Positions 13,385 through 20,917 of a DNA stretch of 32,007 nucleotides are shown piece by piece; position 1 is the first letter of the stretch; the number at the start of each line of letters is the position of its first letter. The stretch is from an uncultured Ruminiclostridium sp. Its GTDB lineage: Bacteria; Bacillota; Clostridia; Oscillospirales; Ruminococcaceae. Both the position numbers and the translations under genes were made by a program. The stretch spans positions 1 to 32,007 of the forward strand of contig CAKSIR010000008.1 in the NCBI GenBank assembly GCA_934462775.1. The letters are read 5' to 3'. The notes under the pieces are model-generated. The model was not told the DNA's origin. It saw nothing but the letters and a program-made list of their open reading frames with translations, and made no database searches.

Positions 13385-14908
13385 TCATAACAGCGGAGCG
13401 AACATTTTCAGAATCGAACGCAGCACCTTTGTGCCGAACGAAACATTGTCAACAATGTCAGACGTAACTTTTTCAGATACCTCAAGAGTTCTGAGGAATG
13501 AGTCGCGCGCTTGATTTACCGCCTTGCACCTGTTCATCCAGACGCCGTTTTCAAAATGAAGATAGAAGCTGCGGTAGTCGAAGTTGCTGGTTCCCACAAT
13601 TGCGGTTTCATCATCGGAAATAATCATTTTTGTATGCATGAATCCGGGCGTGAACTCGTAAATTTCGCAGCCGCTTTCTATAAGCGTTTTGTAGTTTGAG
13701 CGGGTCATCAGGAATACAAGCTTTTTGTCAGGCTTATGCGGAGTGAGGATTACAACGTGTATTCCGCTTTTCGCAGCCCTTATCAGCGAAGCCTCCATAA
13801 CATTGTCCAGGATAAGATATGGCGTGCAGATGTAGACGTACTTCCGCGCGTCGTTTATTATGTTGAGGTAGGCGTTCTCGCAGACAAGCTCAGGGAAGAG
13901 CGGCTCGTCCGAAAACGGAATGACAATACCGTCATGCTGCGCCTTGTAGTCAACAATATAGTCGGTGTAAACAGGCAGCTCGCCTGTTGAGAAGTACCAC
14001 ATTTCCAAGAACAGAACGGTGGTTTTGTTCACCGCGTCACCCTCAAGCTTGACGGACGCGTCCTCCCAGAAACCGAAACGTTCCTTTTCGTTGATGTATT
14101 CGTCGGCTATGTTGATTCCGCCTGTGAAAGCGACCTTGCCGTCGATGATTGCAAACTTTCTGTGGTCGCGGTAGTTGAGAAACGGGTCGATTGACGGGCG
14201 GTACGGGTTGAACACAGCGGTTTTGATACCAAGCTTCCTCATTTTTTCAGGAAAATCCAACGGAAGATTGTTTATGCAGCCTATGTCGTCGTACATAAGC
14301 CTTACTTCAACTCCGACAGCTATTTTTTCCTTTAGAATATCCAGGATTTCTCCCCACATTTTTCCTTCGCCAATAATGAAGTATTCAAGGAAAATAAACC
14401 TTTCGGCTTTTTTCAGCTCCGGAATGAGTTCTCTGAAAAAAAGCGAACCGGGGCTTAGGAACTGGGTTTCTGTTGATAAGTAAAGGTTGCTGCGTGAGCT
14501 GCCTATAATGTAGTTTGCTTCACGCTGAATGTGGCTGTTTCGCGTTCCTACAAATTGCAGCGCTTCCTCATTCACTTTTATTACGCCGTCGGCGCTTTCT
14601 ATTGCTTTTTTCAGCCGCGTGCGGTTTTTCTTGTTCAGACGAGTTCGTCCGAACATAAGGTAAAACAGCGCGCCGCAGATAGGGAATGCCAACACAGGGA
14701 TTATCCATGCGATTTTGAACATTGGGTTGTTGTTGCGGTTGATGATAGCGATAACGATAATAAAACTTATTGCCATGAAAAGAATGTAAATCGGAATATA
14801 CATCCATGACAGATAAATCATTATCAGCGTAATCATCGAGATCTGAATAAAAATCAGCAGGCTTACAACGAAAATCCTGCTGGTCAAAAACTTAAAAATC
14901 TTGTCCAT
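13385..14908 (-). CDS. cls: Cardiolipin synthase (two-domain phospholipase D family)
   Basis: Start at ATG 14908, chosen because GAGG lies six bases upstream; the frame extends 13 codons further without support. The 507-residue protein has two or three N-terminal helices (about 10-85, ending at the PLDc_N-like FGRTRLNKKNR) and two PLD catalytic motifs: H249-x-K251-x4-D256 in HRKFAIIDG and H425-x-K427-x4-D432 in HTKMIISDD followed by GTSNFDYRS. Bacterial Cls joins two phosphatidylglycerols to cardiolipin and glycerol at the membrane. Both active sites are intact and the length is normal. It has its own promoter at 14953-14981 and is followed by a strong terminator. Confidence 0.94.
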   Translation of the reverse strand: MDKIFKFLTSRIFVVSLLIFIQISMITLIMIYLSWMYIPIYILFMAISFIIVIAIINRNNNPMFKIAWIIPVLAFPICGALFYLMFGRTRLNKKNRTRLKKAIESADGVIKVNEEALQFVGTRNSHIQREANYIIGSSRSNLYLSTETQFLSPGSLFFRELIPELKKAERFIFLEYFIIGEGKMWGEILDILKEKIAVGVEVRLMYDDIGCINNLPLDFPEKMRKLGIKTAVFNPYRPSIDPFLNYRDHRKFAIIDGKVAFTGGINIADEYINEKERFGFWEDASVKLEGDAVNKTTVLFLEMWYFSTGELPVYTDYIVDYKAQHDGIVIPFSDEPLFPELVCENAYLNIINDARKYVYICTPYLILDNVMEASLIRAAKSGIHVVILTPHKPDKKLVFLMTRSNYKTLIESGCEIYEFTPGFMHTKMIISDDETAIVGTSNFDYRSFYLHFENGVWMNRCKAVNQARDSFLRTLEVSEKVTSDIVDNVSFGTKVLRSILKMFAPLL

Positions 14909-14952
14909 TTTTCCTCTCGTCTTGTTTCGACATACTAATGTATACAATGTTA

Positions 14953-14981
14953 ATTTTACACTAATTTACTTGAAATATCAA
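14953..14981 (-). promoter_or_regulatory. Predicted promoter of the cardiolipin synthase gene
   Basis: On the minus strand TTGATA (14981-14976) and TAAAAT (14958-14953), each one base from consensus, with a 17-base spacer. An inverted repeat CTTGA/TCAAG (14969-14982 region) overlaps the -35 element. Confidence 0.65.
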
Positions 14982-15014
14982 GAAAAATATTTTTAAAATT
15001 TTTGAAAAAATATA

Positions 15015-15043
15015 TTGACAATTTTATATTTTTAGTGTATAAT
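15015..15043 (+). promoter_or_regulatory. Consensus promoter of tRNA-Leu(TAA)
   Basis: Perfect TTGACA (15015-15020) and TATAAT (15038-15043) with a 17-base spacer, about 28 bases before the tRNA. Confidence 0.9.
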
Positions 15044-15070
15044 ATAAAAGCACTTGAGGCATTGGAAAAT

Positions 15071-15157
15071 GCCGATGTGGTGGAATCGGCAGACACAAGG
15101 GACTTAAAATCCCTCGGTAGCAATACCGTATCGGTTCAAGTCCGATCATCGGCACCA
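15071..15157 (+). tRNA. tRNA-Leu, anticodon TAA, CCA encoded
   Basis: Acceptor arms GCCGATG (15071-15077) and CATCGGC (15147-15153) pair fully, followed by A and encoded CCA. The anticodon stem AGGGA/TCCCT closes the loop CTTAAAA (15103-15109), anticodon TAA at 15105-15107, reading UUA codons. The long variable arm is typical of leucine tRNA, and the T-arm carries GGTTCAAGTCC. Confidence 0.97.
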
Positions 15158-15171
15158 TGCGCACAGCGCGG

Positions 15172-15203
15172 AAAGCTCAGTTTTTGCTGAGCTTTTTCTT
15201 TTT
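15172..15203 (+). terminator. Terminator of tRNA-Leu(TAA)
   Basis: AAAGCTCAG (15172-15180) pairs with CTGAGCTTT (15187-15195), followed by TTCTTTTT. Confidence 0.9.
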
Positions 15204-15214
15204 GCAAATTGTTC

Positions 15215-15243
15215 TTGACATATAAATAAAACTATGATATAAT
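15215..15243 (+). promoter_or_regulatory. Consensus promoter of the riboswitch-exchanger unit
   Basis: Perfect TTGACA (15215-15220) and TATAAT (15238-15243), 17-base spacer. Transcription should start near 15250, right at the first stem of the riboswitch. Confidence 0.9.
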
Positions 15244-15249
15244 TCATTT

Positions 15250-15391
15250 TAGCTTGAGGGAGTAATCGGCGCAAAAGCGTGGTAAGCCAACAATCTCGAC
15301 TTAACAGTCTGGTTTATCTTAATAGATGAGACTCAGGTATAGCGACGCTGTACCTGACAAATTTTGCAGGTATTGTTACCTGCTATTTTTA
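15250..15391 (+). promoter_or_regulatory. yybP-ykoY-type (Mn2+) riboswitch with terminator expression platform
   Basis: Stem P1 is CTTGAG (15253-15258) with CTCAGG (15332-15337). Just inside it lie GGAGTA on the 5' side and GATGAGA on the 3' side, at the places where yybP-ykoY RNAs carry their conserved GGGAGUA and GAGA loops, and a middle AACAATCTCGACTT segment resembles the family's CAA..GUCGUC stretch. The family senses Mn2+ and controls Mn2+/Ca2+ exporters and similar membrane proteins, which fits the exchanger downstream. P1 shares bases with TCAGGTA (15333-15339), which can instead pair with TACCTGA (15351-15357); that strand can also pair with CAGGTA of the terminator. The arrangement predicts read-through when P1 is held by metal. 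Confidence 0.82.
15366..15391 (+). terminator. Riboswitch-controlled intrinsic terminator
   Basis: GCAGGTA (15366-15372), loop TTGT, TACCTGC (15377-15383), followed by TATTTTTAT. Its left arm can alternatively pair with TACCTG at 15351-15356. Confidence 0.8.
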
Positions 15392-15421
15392 TGCCTAAAA
15401 TGCTCGAAAGGAGAGGAGAGC

Positions 15422-15460
15422 ATGAAAATTTTCACCGAGAACCCCCGAACACATAGATAA
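15422..15460 (+). CDS. Possible 12-residue leader peptide between riboswitch and exchanger
   Basis: ATG 15422 follows a very purine-rich ribosome binding site (AAAGGAGAGGAG, 15407-15418) and opens a 12-codon frame MKIFTENPRTHR ending at TAA 15458-15460. The start codon region GAGCAT (15418-15423) can pair with ATGCTC (15400-15405), placing the ribosome binding site in the loop. It lies after the terminator and 53 bases before the exchanger gene. It may be a translated leader that couples to the main gene, or simply a ribosome-loading site. Only the ribosome binding site and frame support it. Confidence 0.4.
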   Translation: MKIFTENPRTHR

Positions 15461-15513
15461 TTTTAAAGGAACAGCACAAAACTAAGTGAACTGCATGAAA
15501 GAGGGTTAAATTT

Positions 15514-16554
15514 ATGGATTTGTCAAGCAAGCTGATAGAGCTTATAAAAAACGCAACAGGCGGCAATGTTGCAGTAGATTACATCGTATCGCTGGTACTG
15601 ATGGTGATAGGATTTGTTTTGCTGATAAAGGGCGCGGATATTTTTGTTGACGGCGCTTCAAAGATTGCTGAAAAAATGAGAATACCGCTTATCGTTATCG
15701 GACTTACCATAGTTGCATTCGGCACAAGCGCTCCCGAGGCGGCAGTCAGCATCACCTCCGCCTGTCAGGGTACAGCCGGAATTGCGGTCGGAAACGTAAT
15801 CGGCAGCAACATAATGAACATTTTGCTGATACTTGGCGTTTCGGCATTGTTTGCTAAGCTGCCTGTAAAGAAAACTACGCTTAAATACGAAATTCCGTTT
15901 GTTGCGTTTGTTACGCTCGTTCTGCTTGGACTTGGGTGGCTCGGCTGGGACTTAAACAGAATTGACGGCATCATTCTTGCGATTCTTTTTGTACTGTTTT
16001 TTGTCTACCTTATCAGGCTGTCAAAAAGCGGCGAAGCCGCGTCTGACGATGAAGTTCCAATGCTGACCGAGAAGGATACGGTTCCTAAGATGATTATTAT
16101 GATAATTTTGGGACTTGTGTTCATCGTATTCGGAAGTGACGCGACAGTAGCGGGCGCAAGCGAAATTGCATTGCAGCTTGGCGTAAGCGACAGAATCATC
16201 GGTCTTACAATCGTTGCATTCGGAACATCGCTGCCTGAGCTGGTTACATCTGTTACCGCTGCTAAGAAAGGGCAAACAGACATTGCAATCGGAAATATCA
16301 TAGGCAGCAACATCTTCAACATACTTTTCGTTGCAGGCATTGCGGCAATTATTTCACCTGAGGCAATTCCGTTCCAGCCGTCGTTTATAATCGACTCAAT
16401 TGTTGCAATCGCAGCCGCAGTTGTTCTCGGTCTGTTCGTAATGAAGAAGAAAACGCTGGGCAAGGCGGGCGGTATTGTAATGCTTATAATGTATGCTGCA
16501 TACTTTGCTTACCTTATGATTTCATCTCTTTCAGCTCCGATTTTGACAGCATAA
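15514..16554 (+). CDS. CaCA-family cation exchanger (YrbG-like), likely Mn2+/Ca2+ efflux
   Basis: A 346-residue membrane protein with about ten helices in two inverted halves. Both alpha repeats are complete: AFGTSAPEAAVSI with GNVIGSNIMNILLILG, and AFGTSLPELVTSV with GNIIGSNIFNILFVAG, including the acidic Glu of each GTSxPE that binds the ion. Halves are joined by a charged cytoplasmic loop (about 170-190, SGEAASDDEVPMLTEKD). YrbG relatives exchange Na+ or H+ for Ca2+. The Mn2+-type riboswitch upstream suggests that export of Mn2+ is at least part of its role here; that is inference. GAAAGAGGG precedes the ATG. A shared terminator lies just past its stop. Confidence 0.92.
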   Translation: MDLSSKLIELIKNATGGNVAVDYIVSLVLMVIGFVLLIKGADIFVDGASKIAEKMRIPLIVIGLTIVAFGTSAPEAAVSITSACQGTAGIAVGNVIGSNIMNILLILGVSALFAKLPVKKTTLKYEIPFVAFVTLVLLGLGWLGWDLNRIDGIILAILFVLFFVYLIRLSKSGEAASDDEVPMLTEKDTVPKMIIMIILGLVFIVFGSDATVAGASEIALQLGVSDRIIGLTIVAFGTSLPELVTSVTAAKKGQTDIAIGNIIGSNIFNILFVAGIAAIISPEAIPFQPSFIIDSIVAIAAAVVLGLFVMKKKTLGKAGGIVMLIMYAAYFAYLMISSLSAPILTA

Positions 16555-16562
16555 GACAAAGA

Positions 16563-16599
16563 AAAGCCTGAGAAGCCAACGTTTCTCAGGCTTTGTTTT
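16563..16599. terminator. Bidirectional terminator between convergent genes
   Basis: AAAGCCTGAGAA (16563-16574) pairs with TTCTCAGGCTTT (16583-16594), followed by GTTTTA on the plus strand. It serves the exchanger gene and overlaps the end region of the opposing small gene. Confidence 0.88.
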
Positions 16600-16867
16600 A
16601 TGACTTTTGGTCGGTTATCCACTGAATACTTGCCGCAAGTCCATTTTCGGTAAGCGGTTCTTCATGAGTCAGTGCAATTTCGCTTAAATCCATACAGTTT
16701 TTCCCATACCATATACTTGAAACAAGCTTGTTTTCCTCTTCTTCGAAAACAGGCTTTATGCAATAATTAAATTCATTGTCGTCAGGGCGGTCTGTATTGT
16801 AAATACTTCCGATATATGAATTTTTGCAGATAAAATAGTTGATTTCCGGTATGTCAAGTGTTATCAT
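16598..16867 (-). CDS. Hypothetical 89-residue protein
   Basis: Starts at ATG 16867 (MITLDIPEINYFICKNSYIG). A GTG seven codons earlier would overlap its own ribosome binding site (GAAAGGAT), so the internal ATG, 12 bases after that site, is preferred. The product is soluble, with aromatic and acidic residues, a middle YCIKPVFEEEENKLVSSIWYG strand pair and a helical end (GLAASIQWITDQ). I do not recognise a family; short Clostridial proteins with a Y-x-I-x strand start and a C-terminal helix exist. It has its own promoter (16900-16928) and stands alone between an exchanger and a ComEA-like gene. Confidence 0.65.
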   Translation of the reverse strand: MITLDIPEINYFICKNSYIGSIYNTDRPDDNEFNYCIKPVFEEEENKLVSSIWYGKNCMDLSEIALTHEEPLTENGLAASIQWITDQKS

Positions 16868-16899
16868 ATAAATATATAATCCTTTCACATTATAGGCTT

Positions 16900-16928
16900 A
16901 TTTTACCACACTGATTCTTTTTCGTCAA
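16900..16928 (-). promoter_or_regulatory. Predicted promoter of the 89-residue protein gene
   Basis: On the minus strand TTGACG (16928-16923) and TAAAAT (16905-16900), one base each from consensus, 17-base spacer. Confidence 0.7.
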
Positions 16929-16940
16929 TACGGAGGAGTT

Positions 16941-17435
16941 ATGAAAGATAAATTGACGTTTCCGCTGCTGACGGTGATTTTTATAGCTGTCTGTTCATGC
17001 TTGTGCATTTATATGAACAAATCGCACGAAAGCGGGTATGTAAACATAATAACATCAGCTGCGCAAACGGAAATAACTGCTGAAACAGTGAACACAACCG
17101 CTGCGTTAAGCGCCGAAACGTTCATATCATCGGAAGAAAGTGAACAAATCGCTGCCGTTAATGAACCGAAAGCGGCTTCGACAACAGCCCAGACAACAGC
17201 CTCAACGGAAACGTTCACATCCTGTGAATCAAGTGAACAGTCAGGCTTGATAAACATAAACACAGCCGATGCGGCGGAGCTTGAAACGCTGAACGGAATC
17301 GGAAAGGTAATTGCACAGCGGATAATTGATTACCGCACTGAAAACGGCGGTTTTGACAGTATTGACGAGATAATGGAAGTAAGCGGAATCGGAGAAAAGA
17401 AATTTGCTGCTATCAAGGATTACATAACCGTGTAA
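16941..17435 (+). CDS. ComEA-like membrane-anchored helix-hairpin-helix protein
   Basis: The 164-residue protein has one N-terminal transmembrane helix (8-25), a Thr/Ser/Glu/Ala-rich extracellular linker (35-100) and a ComEA-type double HhH domain (105-164): ININTADAAELETLNGIGKV and GGFDSIDEIMEVSGIGEKKF. ComEA binds incoming DNA at the outer face during transformation. Many Gram-positive ComEA proteins also carry an SLBB domain before the HhH; none is visible here. The linker contains two related segments (ETFISSEESEQ and ETFTSCESSEQ), an internal duplication. AGGAGG precedes the ATG. No other competence gene is adjacent, so a DNA uptake role is by family only. Confidence 0.85.
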   Translation: MKDKLTFPLLTVIFIAVCSCLCIYMNKSHESGYVNIITSAAQTEITAETVNTTAALSAETFISSEESEQIAAVNEPKAASTTAQTTASTETFTSCESSEQSGLININTADAAELETLNGIGKVIAQRIIDYRTENGGFDSIDEIMEVSGIGEKKFAAIKDYITV

Positions 17436-17465
17436 AAAGACCTCGCTGCAAACGAGGTCTTTCAT
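17436..17465. terminator. Terminator between comEA-like and the convergent DUF4380 gene
   Basis: AAAGACCTCG (17436-17445) pairs with CGAGGTCTTT (17453-17462). It begins right after the comEA-like stop and ends just before the opposing stop codon. Confidence 0.88.
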
Positions 17466-18404
17466 TTATTTGAGGTATGTACTTACGAATTTTTCAATAG
17501 ATTCATCGCTGCGGCAGTCAAAGCTTTCATCGCACGGGAAAAGCTCCCATACTTCGTTATGCACTGCTGCGCCGCCCGGTTTGAGCGTTTCCAGCTTGCC
17601 GAGGGTTTCGATTTCAACTATGAATTGGTTTGTAAATGTTTCAAAGTTGACGTCGTAATCGGGATAAACCGCGTTTTCATCAAACGAAAAGCTCTTTTTG
17701 AACGCTTGCCCCTTATTTATGTATGCGCACCAGCCGTCCTCGTTGTTGACTCCTACCTTAAACGAGCTTTCCTTGTCGGTCTGTCTGAGCGTCATATACT
17801 TGTTGCTCATGTAGAAACGTTCGTCGTTTATGTCCGTGTATTCCCATATAACCATGCGGCGGTTGGAAAGCAGTCCTGTCTGCTTGCGGCACTGAGGGAT
17901 AATTTCTACGCCGCCCTTTTCGGCAACGGTCATTGCCCAAGGCGCAAGCTTAAGCTCGTGGTCGGAAATGTTTATGATTTTGTGTGTAACCGTAACCTTG
18001 GAGCTGTTTTCGTCAACCGTTACAGTCATGATATGCTGTTCGCCTACCTTTGTACGCGGAGCAGGGCGCAGCTCAACCGAGCTGCCCAGTATTTCATACT
18101 CAACAGGGGAATTGTCGGGAGTGTAGCTGTCAGGCCAGCTTTCAGGACTTGACCAAAGTCGGTGACCGCCGTAAATGTACCAGTTTTCGTTGGTGTCAAA
18201 GAACTTGTGAAGCTCCTCGGAGTCGCGAACAGTGCTGCGTTCAATGTCCTCGTTGAACACGTTTTCCTTGCCGTTCAGGGAGTAGTAAATCACTCTCGGT
18301 CCAACGTCCACGGTTATCAGCAGTGTAACAACGCCGTTGTCGATTTTTAGGCACTTACCGAAATTTTTGTAGTTGGTTTCACTAAATTTAACGCTCATAC
18401 TCAT
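17466..18404 (-). CDS. DUF4380 protein, galactose-mutarotase-like fold
   Basis: A 312-residue beta-rich protein. VVTLLITVDVGPRVIYYSLNGKENVF near the N-terminus and the GGHRLWSSPESWPDSY block (about 100-115) are characteristic of DUF4380, which belongs to the aldose-epimerase/galactose-mutarotase superfamily; the His-Arg-Leu-Trp motif is at the sugar site in that fold. A later GWCAYINKGQAF and an acidic FETFTNQFIVEIETLG also fit. Substrate unknown. Two starts are possible: ATG 18404, which overlaps the tmcAL stop (ATGA), and ATG 18398, seven bases after GGAAG, which I find slightly better placed. It is translationally coupled to tmcAL. Confidence 0.82.
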   Translation of the reverse strand: MSMSVKFSETNYKNFGKCLKIDNGVVTLLITVDVGPRVIYYSLNGKENVFNEDIERSTVRDSEELHKFFDTNENWYIYGGHRLWSSPESWPDSYTPDNSPVEYEILGSSVELRPAPRTKVGEQHIMTVTVDENSSKVTVTHKIINISDHELKLAPWAMTVAEKGGVEIIPQCRKQTGLLSNRRMVIWEYTDINDERFYMSNKYMTLRQTDKESSFKVGVNNEDGWCAYINKGQAFKKSFSFDENAVYPDYDVNFETFTNQFIVEIETLGKLETLKPGGAAVHNEVWELFPCDESFDCRSDESIEKFVSTYLK

Positions 18405-19567
18405 TCTTCCTTCAAGATTATTGGTTTTGCCGTAAAGTCAATTCCGCAGGGAAGCCGCTTTTCAAAAGCGAGGGCATAAATATTATCGCATTTTTCCTCA
18501 AGCAGCGCCTGCTTTTTCTGCTGTTCGCCCTTTTTCAGCAGCGCCATCAGAGAGGTATCGATAGGTATGCCGCAGTCAGCCTTTGAAAGTATTTCCTTGC
18601 CCTTGGAATTCATACCTAAAATTCTAACATAAGACGGCGGATTTTTCAAGTCGTTTTTGGTAATTCCAAGAAACGCGCACAAAATAATCCGTCTTAATCT
18701 TGCCATTGTATAGCGCTTTGTTTTTATTAAGAACAGCAGGTCGTTCAGCGTGGGAGCAATCCGCACCGCCTTGTGAATCCTGTTTTCAAGCCCCATAAGA
18801 ACATTTGGCACCTGTTCCAGCTCCTCAAGGCTCATTGTGCGCAGCTTTGCAAGGATCGCTGTTTCAAGTCTGGATATGTCCGCATAGTCGGTAAGCTCCA
18901 TATAGGGCATGAACTGTGAAACGTCCTTGCCCTCGGCTATCATTTTTCTCAGCTGAGAAGCGCTTGCGATATTGTTTCTCATTTCATCGGAATCATGGGA
19001 CGCGCCGAAACGTTTTACCGTGACCGGTTTTATTGACGAGCCGAAGCTGTCAAGCTGTTTCATGTATTCAATTCCAAGAGTGTTGTTCGGGGTTGCAAGA
19101 GTTTCAATAACATCGTCGGTATAGTACTTTTCGATTGTTTTCTGGAGAGCGACAGGGTAGGTGTCCCCGTGACGCATCATTGCAAAGAAATCCTCGGTTT
19201 GGACTGCATACTGCACCGCTCCCACGGTTTCCCCAAGCAAATCAATATCGCCGCATTCGCTGCCAAAGCTGAGCAAATCAACACAGCCTAACGAGTTCAG
19301 CAGCGACACTGCGCCGTAAGCGAACTGTTCAGCGCTGCCCAAAGCATAGGCAACAGGCAGCTCGATAACAAGGTCGGCTCCGCCTTTAAGCGCCGCCTCA
19401 GCGCGCTTCCATTTATCGGTTATTGCTGCGTCGCCGCGCTGTGTGAAATTGCCGCTCATTACGGCAACAATGTGGGTCGCTCCGAACCTTTCCTTAGTCT
19501 GTTTAATATGGTATGCGTGTCCGTTGTGAAAAGGATTGTATTCGCAGATTATTCCGGCTGTTTTCAT
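18401..19567 (-). CDS. tmcAL: tRNA(Met) cytidine acetate ligase TmcAL
   Basis: The 388-residue protein starts MKTAGIICEYNPFHNGHAYH, the nucleotidyltransferase HxGH motif (HNGH) with the TmcAL/YlbM signature, followed by VMSGNFTQRGDAA and LVIELPVAYALGSAEQFA. TmcAL activates acetate with ATP to acetyl-AMP and acetylates C34 of elongator tRNA-Met (ac4C). Length and domains are normal. GAGGTG lies seven bases upstream. It is divergent from ackA, 98 bases apart, which places two acetate-using enzymes side by side; a shared intergenic control region is possible. The DUF4380 gene overlaps its stop. Confidence 0.93.
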   Translation of the reverse strand: MKTAGIICEYNPFHNGHAYHIKQTKERFGATHIVAVMSGNFTQRGDAAITDKWKRAEAALKGGADLVIELPVAYALGSAEQFAYGAVSLLNSLGCVDLLSFGSECGDIDLLGETVGAVQYAVQTEDFFAMMRHGDTYPVALQKTIEKYYTDDVIETLATPNNTLGIEYMKQLDSFGSSIKPVTVKRFGASHDSDEMRNNIASASQLRKMIAEGKDVSQFMPYMELTDYADISRLETAILAKLRTMSLEELEQVPNVLMGLENRIHKAVRIAPTLNDLLFLIKTKRYTMARLRRIILCAFLGITKNDLKNPPSYVRILGMNSKGKEILSKADCGIPIDTSLMALLKKGEQQKKQALLEEKCDNIYALAFEKRLPCGIDFTAKPIILKEE

Positions 19568-19601
19568 AAATGCACCTCGCTTATTTATTTGTCAAAAAGG
19601 C

Positions 19602-19630
19602 TTGATTTTTTTCGGTATTTGTTATACAAT
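19602..19630 (+). promoter_or_regulatory. Predicted promoter of ackA
   Basis: TTGATT (19602-19607) and TACAAT (19625-19630), 17-base spacer. The -10 is close to consensus, the -35 is moderate. Confidence 0.6.
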
Positions 19631-19665
19631 ATATTAGATAAATATGTAAAAGGAAGGATTTAATA

Positions 19666-20865
19666 ATGAAAATTCTCGTTATCAACGCAGGCAGTTCATC
19701 GCTGAAGTATCAGCTTATTGATATGGACGATGAAAGCGTTATCGCAAAGGGCAACTGTGAAAGAATAGGCATCGACGGTCATATCACTCATAAGACCTTC
19801 GACGGCAGAAAGTTTGAAACCGACTGCACATTCCCAACGCACACAGAGGCCTTTGAAAAGGTAGTTGAGGTTCTAACGACAGGCGACGCTGCCGTTATCA
19901 AGAGCATGGATGAAATATCCGCAGTAGGTCACAGAATCGTCCAGGGCGCCGAAATCTTTGACAAGACAACGCTTGTTACAGATGAGGTTATCCAGCAGAT
20001 TGACGATTTATCAGAGCTTGCTCCTGTTCACAACCACCCGCACGCGCTTGCGTTAAGAGCCTGCAAAAAGGTTGTTCCTGCAAACGTTCCGCAGGCTGTT
20101 GTATTCGATACTGCATTCCACCAAACAATGCCGGAAAAGGCGTTTATGTTCGGTATGCCTTACGAGGTTTATGAAAAGTATCATGTAAGAAAGTACGGCT
20201 TCCACGGCACATCTCACAGATTTGTTACCGCAAAGCTTGCGAAGGAAACGAACAGAAATTTAAAGGATTTAAAGATCGTATCCTGCCACCTTGGAAACGG
20301 TTCATCAATTACTGCTGTTGACGGCGGCAAGTCTGTTGATACATCAATGGGATTTACTCCTCTTGACGGAGTTATCATGGGAACACGTTCAGGCTGTGTT
20401 GACGCTTCTGCCGTTGAATTTGTACAGAAGAAGCTTGGTCTTACACCTCCTGAAATGAGCGATTACCTGAACAAGAAGTCAGGCTTCCTTGGCGTTTCGG
20501 GAATTTCCAGTGACAACCGCGACCTTGAAGCAGCTGCTGAAAAGGGCGACAAGAGAGCTATTTTAGCAGGCGATATTCTCCGCTACGGTATCAAGAAGTA
20601 CATAGGCGCTTATGCGGCTGCCATGAACGGTCTTGACGCTGTTATCTTCACAGGCGGTATCGGTGAAAACGCCGATCTGGTTCGCCGCGATGTTTGCAGA
20701 GATATGGACTTCTTCGGAATCAAGATCGATGAAGAGTTAAACGCAACAATTCACGGTCAGCTTACAAAGATTTCAACTCCTGACAGCAAGGTTGAAGTAT
20801 GGGTTATTCCTACAAACGAGGAACTCCTTATTGCAAGAGATACAAAGGAGCTCTGCGGTCTTTAA
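19666..20865 (+). CDS. ackA: Acetate kinase
   Basis: A 399-residue ASKHA-fold enzyme with all the family signatures: NAGSSSLKYQL at the N-terminus, GHRIVQGAEIF, FDTAFHQTMP, YGFHGTSHRFV with the catalytic-site His, GTRSGCVDAS with the active-site Arg, and FTGGIGENA near the C-terminus. It makes ATP from acetyl phosphate and ADP, the last step of acetate fermentation. The phosphotransacetylase gene is not in the window. AAGGAAGG precedes the ATG, and it is transcribed alone between its own promoter and a terminator shared with the next convergent gene. Codons are strongly biased, consistent with high expression. Confidence 0.97.
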   Translation: MKILVINAGSSSLKYQLIDMDDESVIAKGNCERIGIDGHITHKTFDGRKFETDCTFPTHTEAFEKVVEVLTTGDAAVIKSMDEISAVGHRIVQGAEIFDKTTLVTDEVIQQIDDLSELAPVHNHPHALALRACKKVVPANVPQAVVFDTAFHQTMPEKAFMFGMPYEVYEKYHVRKYGFHGTSHRFVTAKLAKETNRNLKDLKIVSCHLGNGSSITAVDGGKSVDTSMGFTPLDGVIMGTRSGCVDASAVEFVQKKLGLTPPEMSDYLNKKSGFLGVSGISSDNRDLEAAAEKGDKRAILAGDILRYGIKKYIGAYAAAMNGLDAVIFTGGIGENADLVRRDVCRDMDFFGIKIDEELNATIHGQLTKISTPDSKVEVWVIPTNEELLIARDTKELCGL

Positions 20866-20885
20866 TAAAACAAAGCTATAATCAA

Positions 20886-20917
20886 GTGGCAAAGGAAATA
20901 ACCTTTGCCACGTTTTT
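20886..20917. terminator. Bidirectional terminator between ackA and the convergent gene
   Basis: GTGGCAAAGG (20886-20895), loop AAATAA, CCTTTGCCAC (20902-20911), then GTTTTT. Confidence 0.9.

Noticed and set aside
17559..18152. 197-residue plus-strand open frame
   Set aside because: Antisense to the DUF4380 gene, no ribosome binding site, no recognisable domain.
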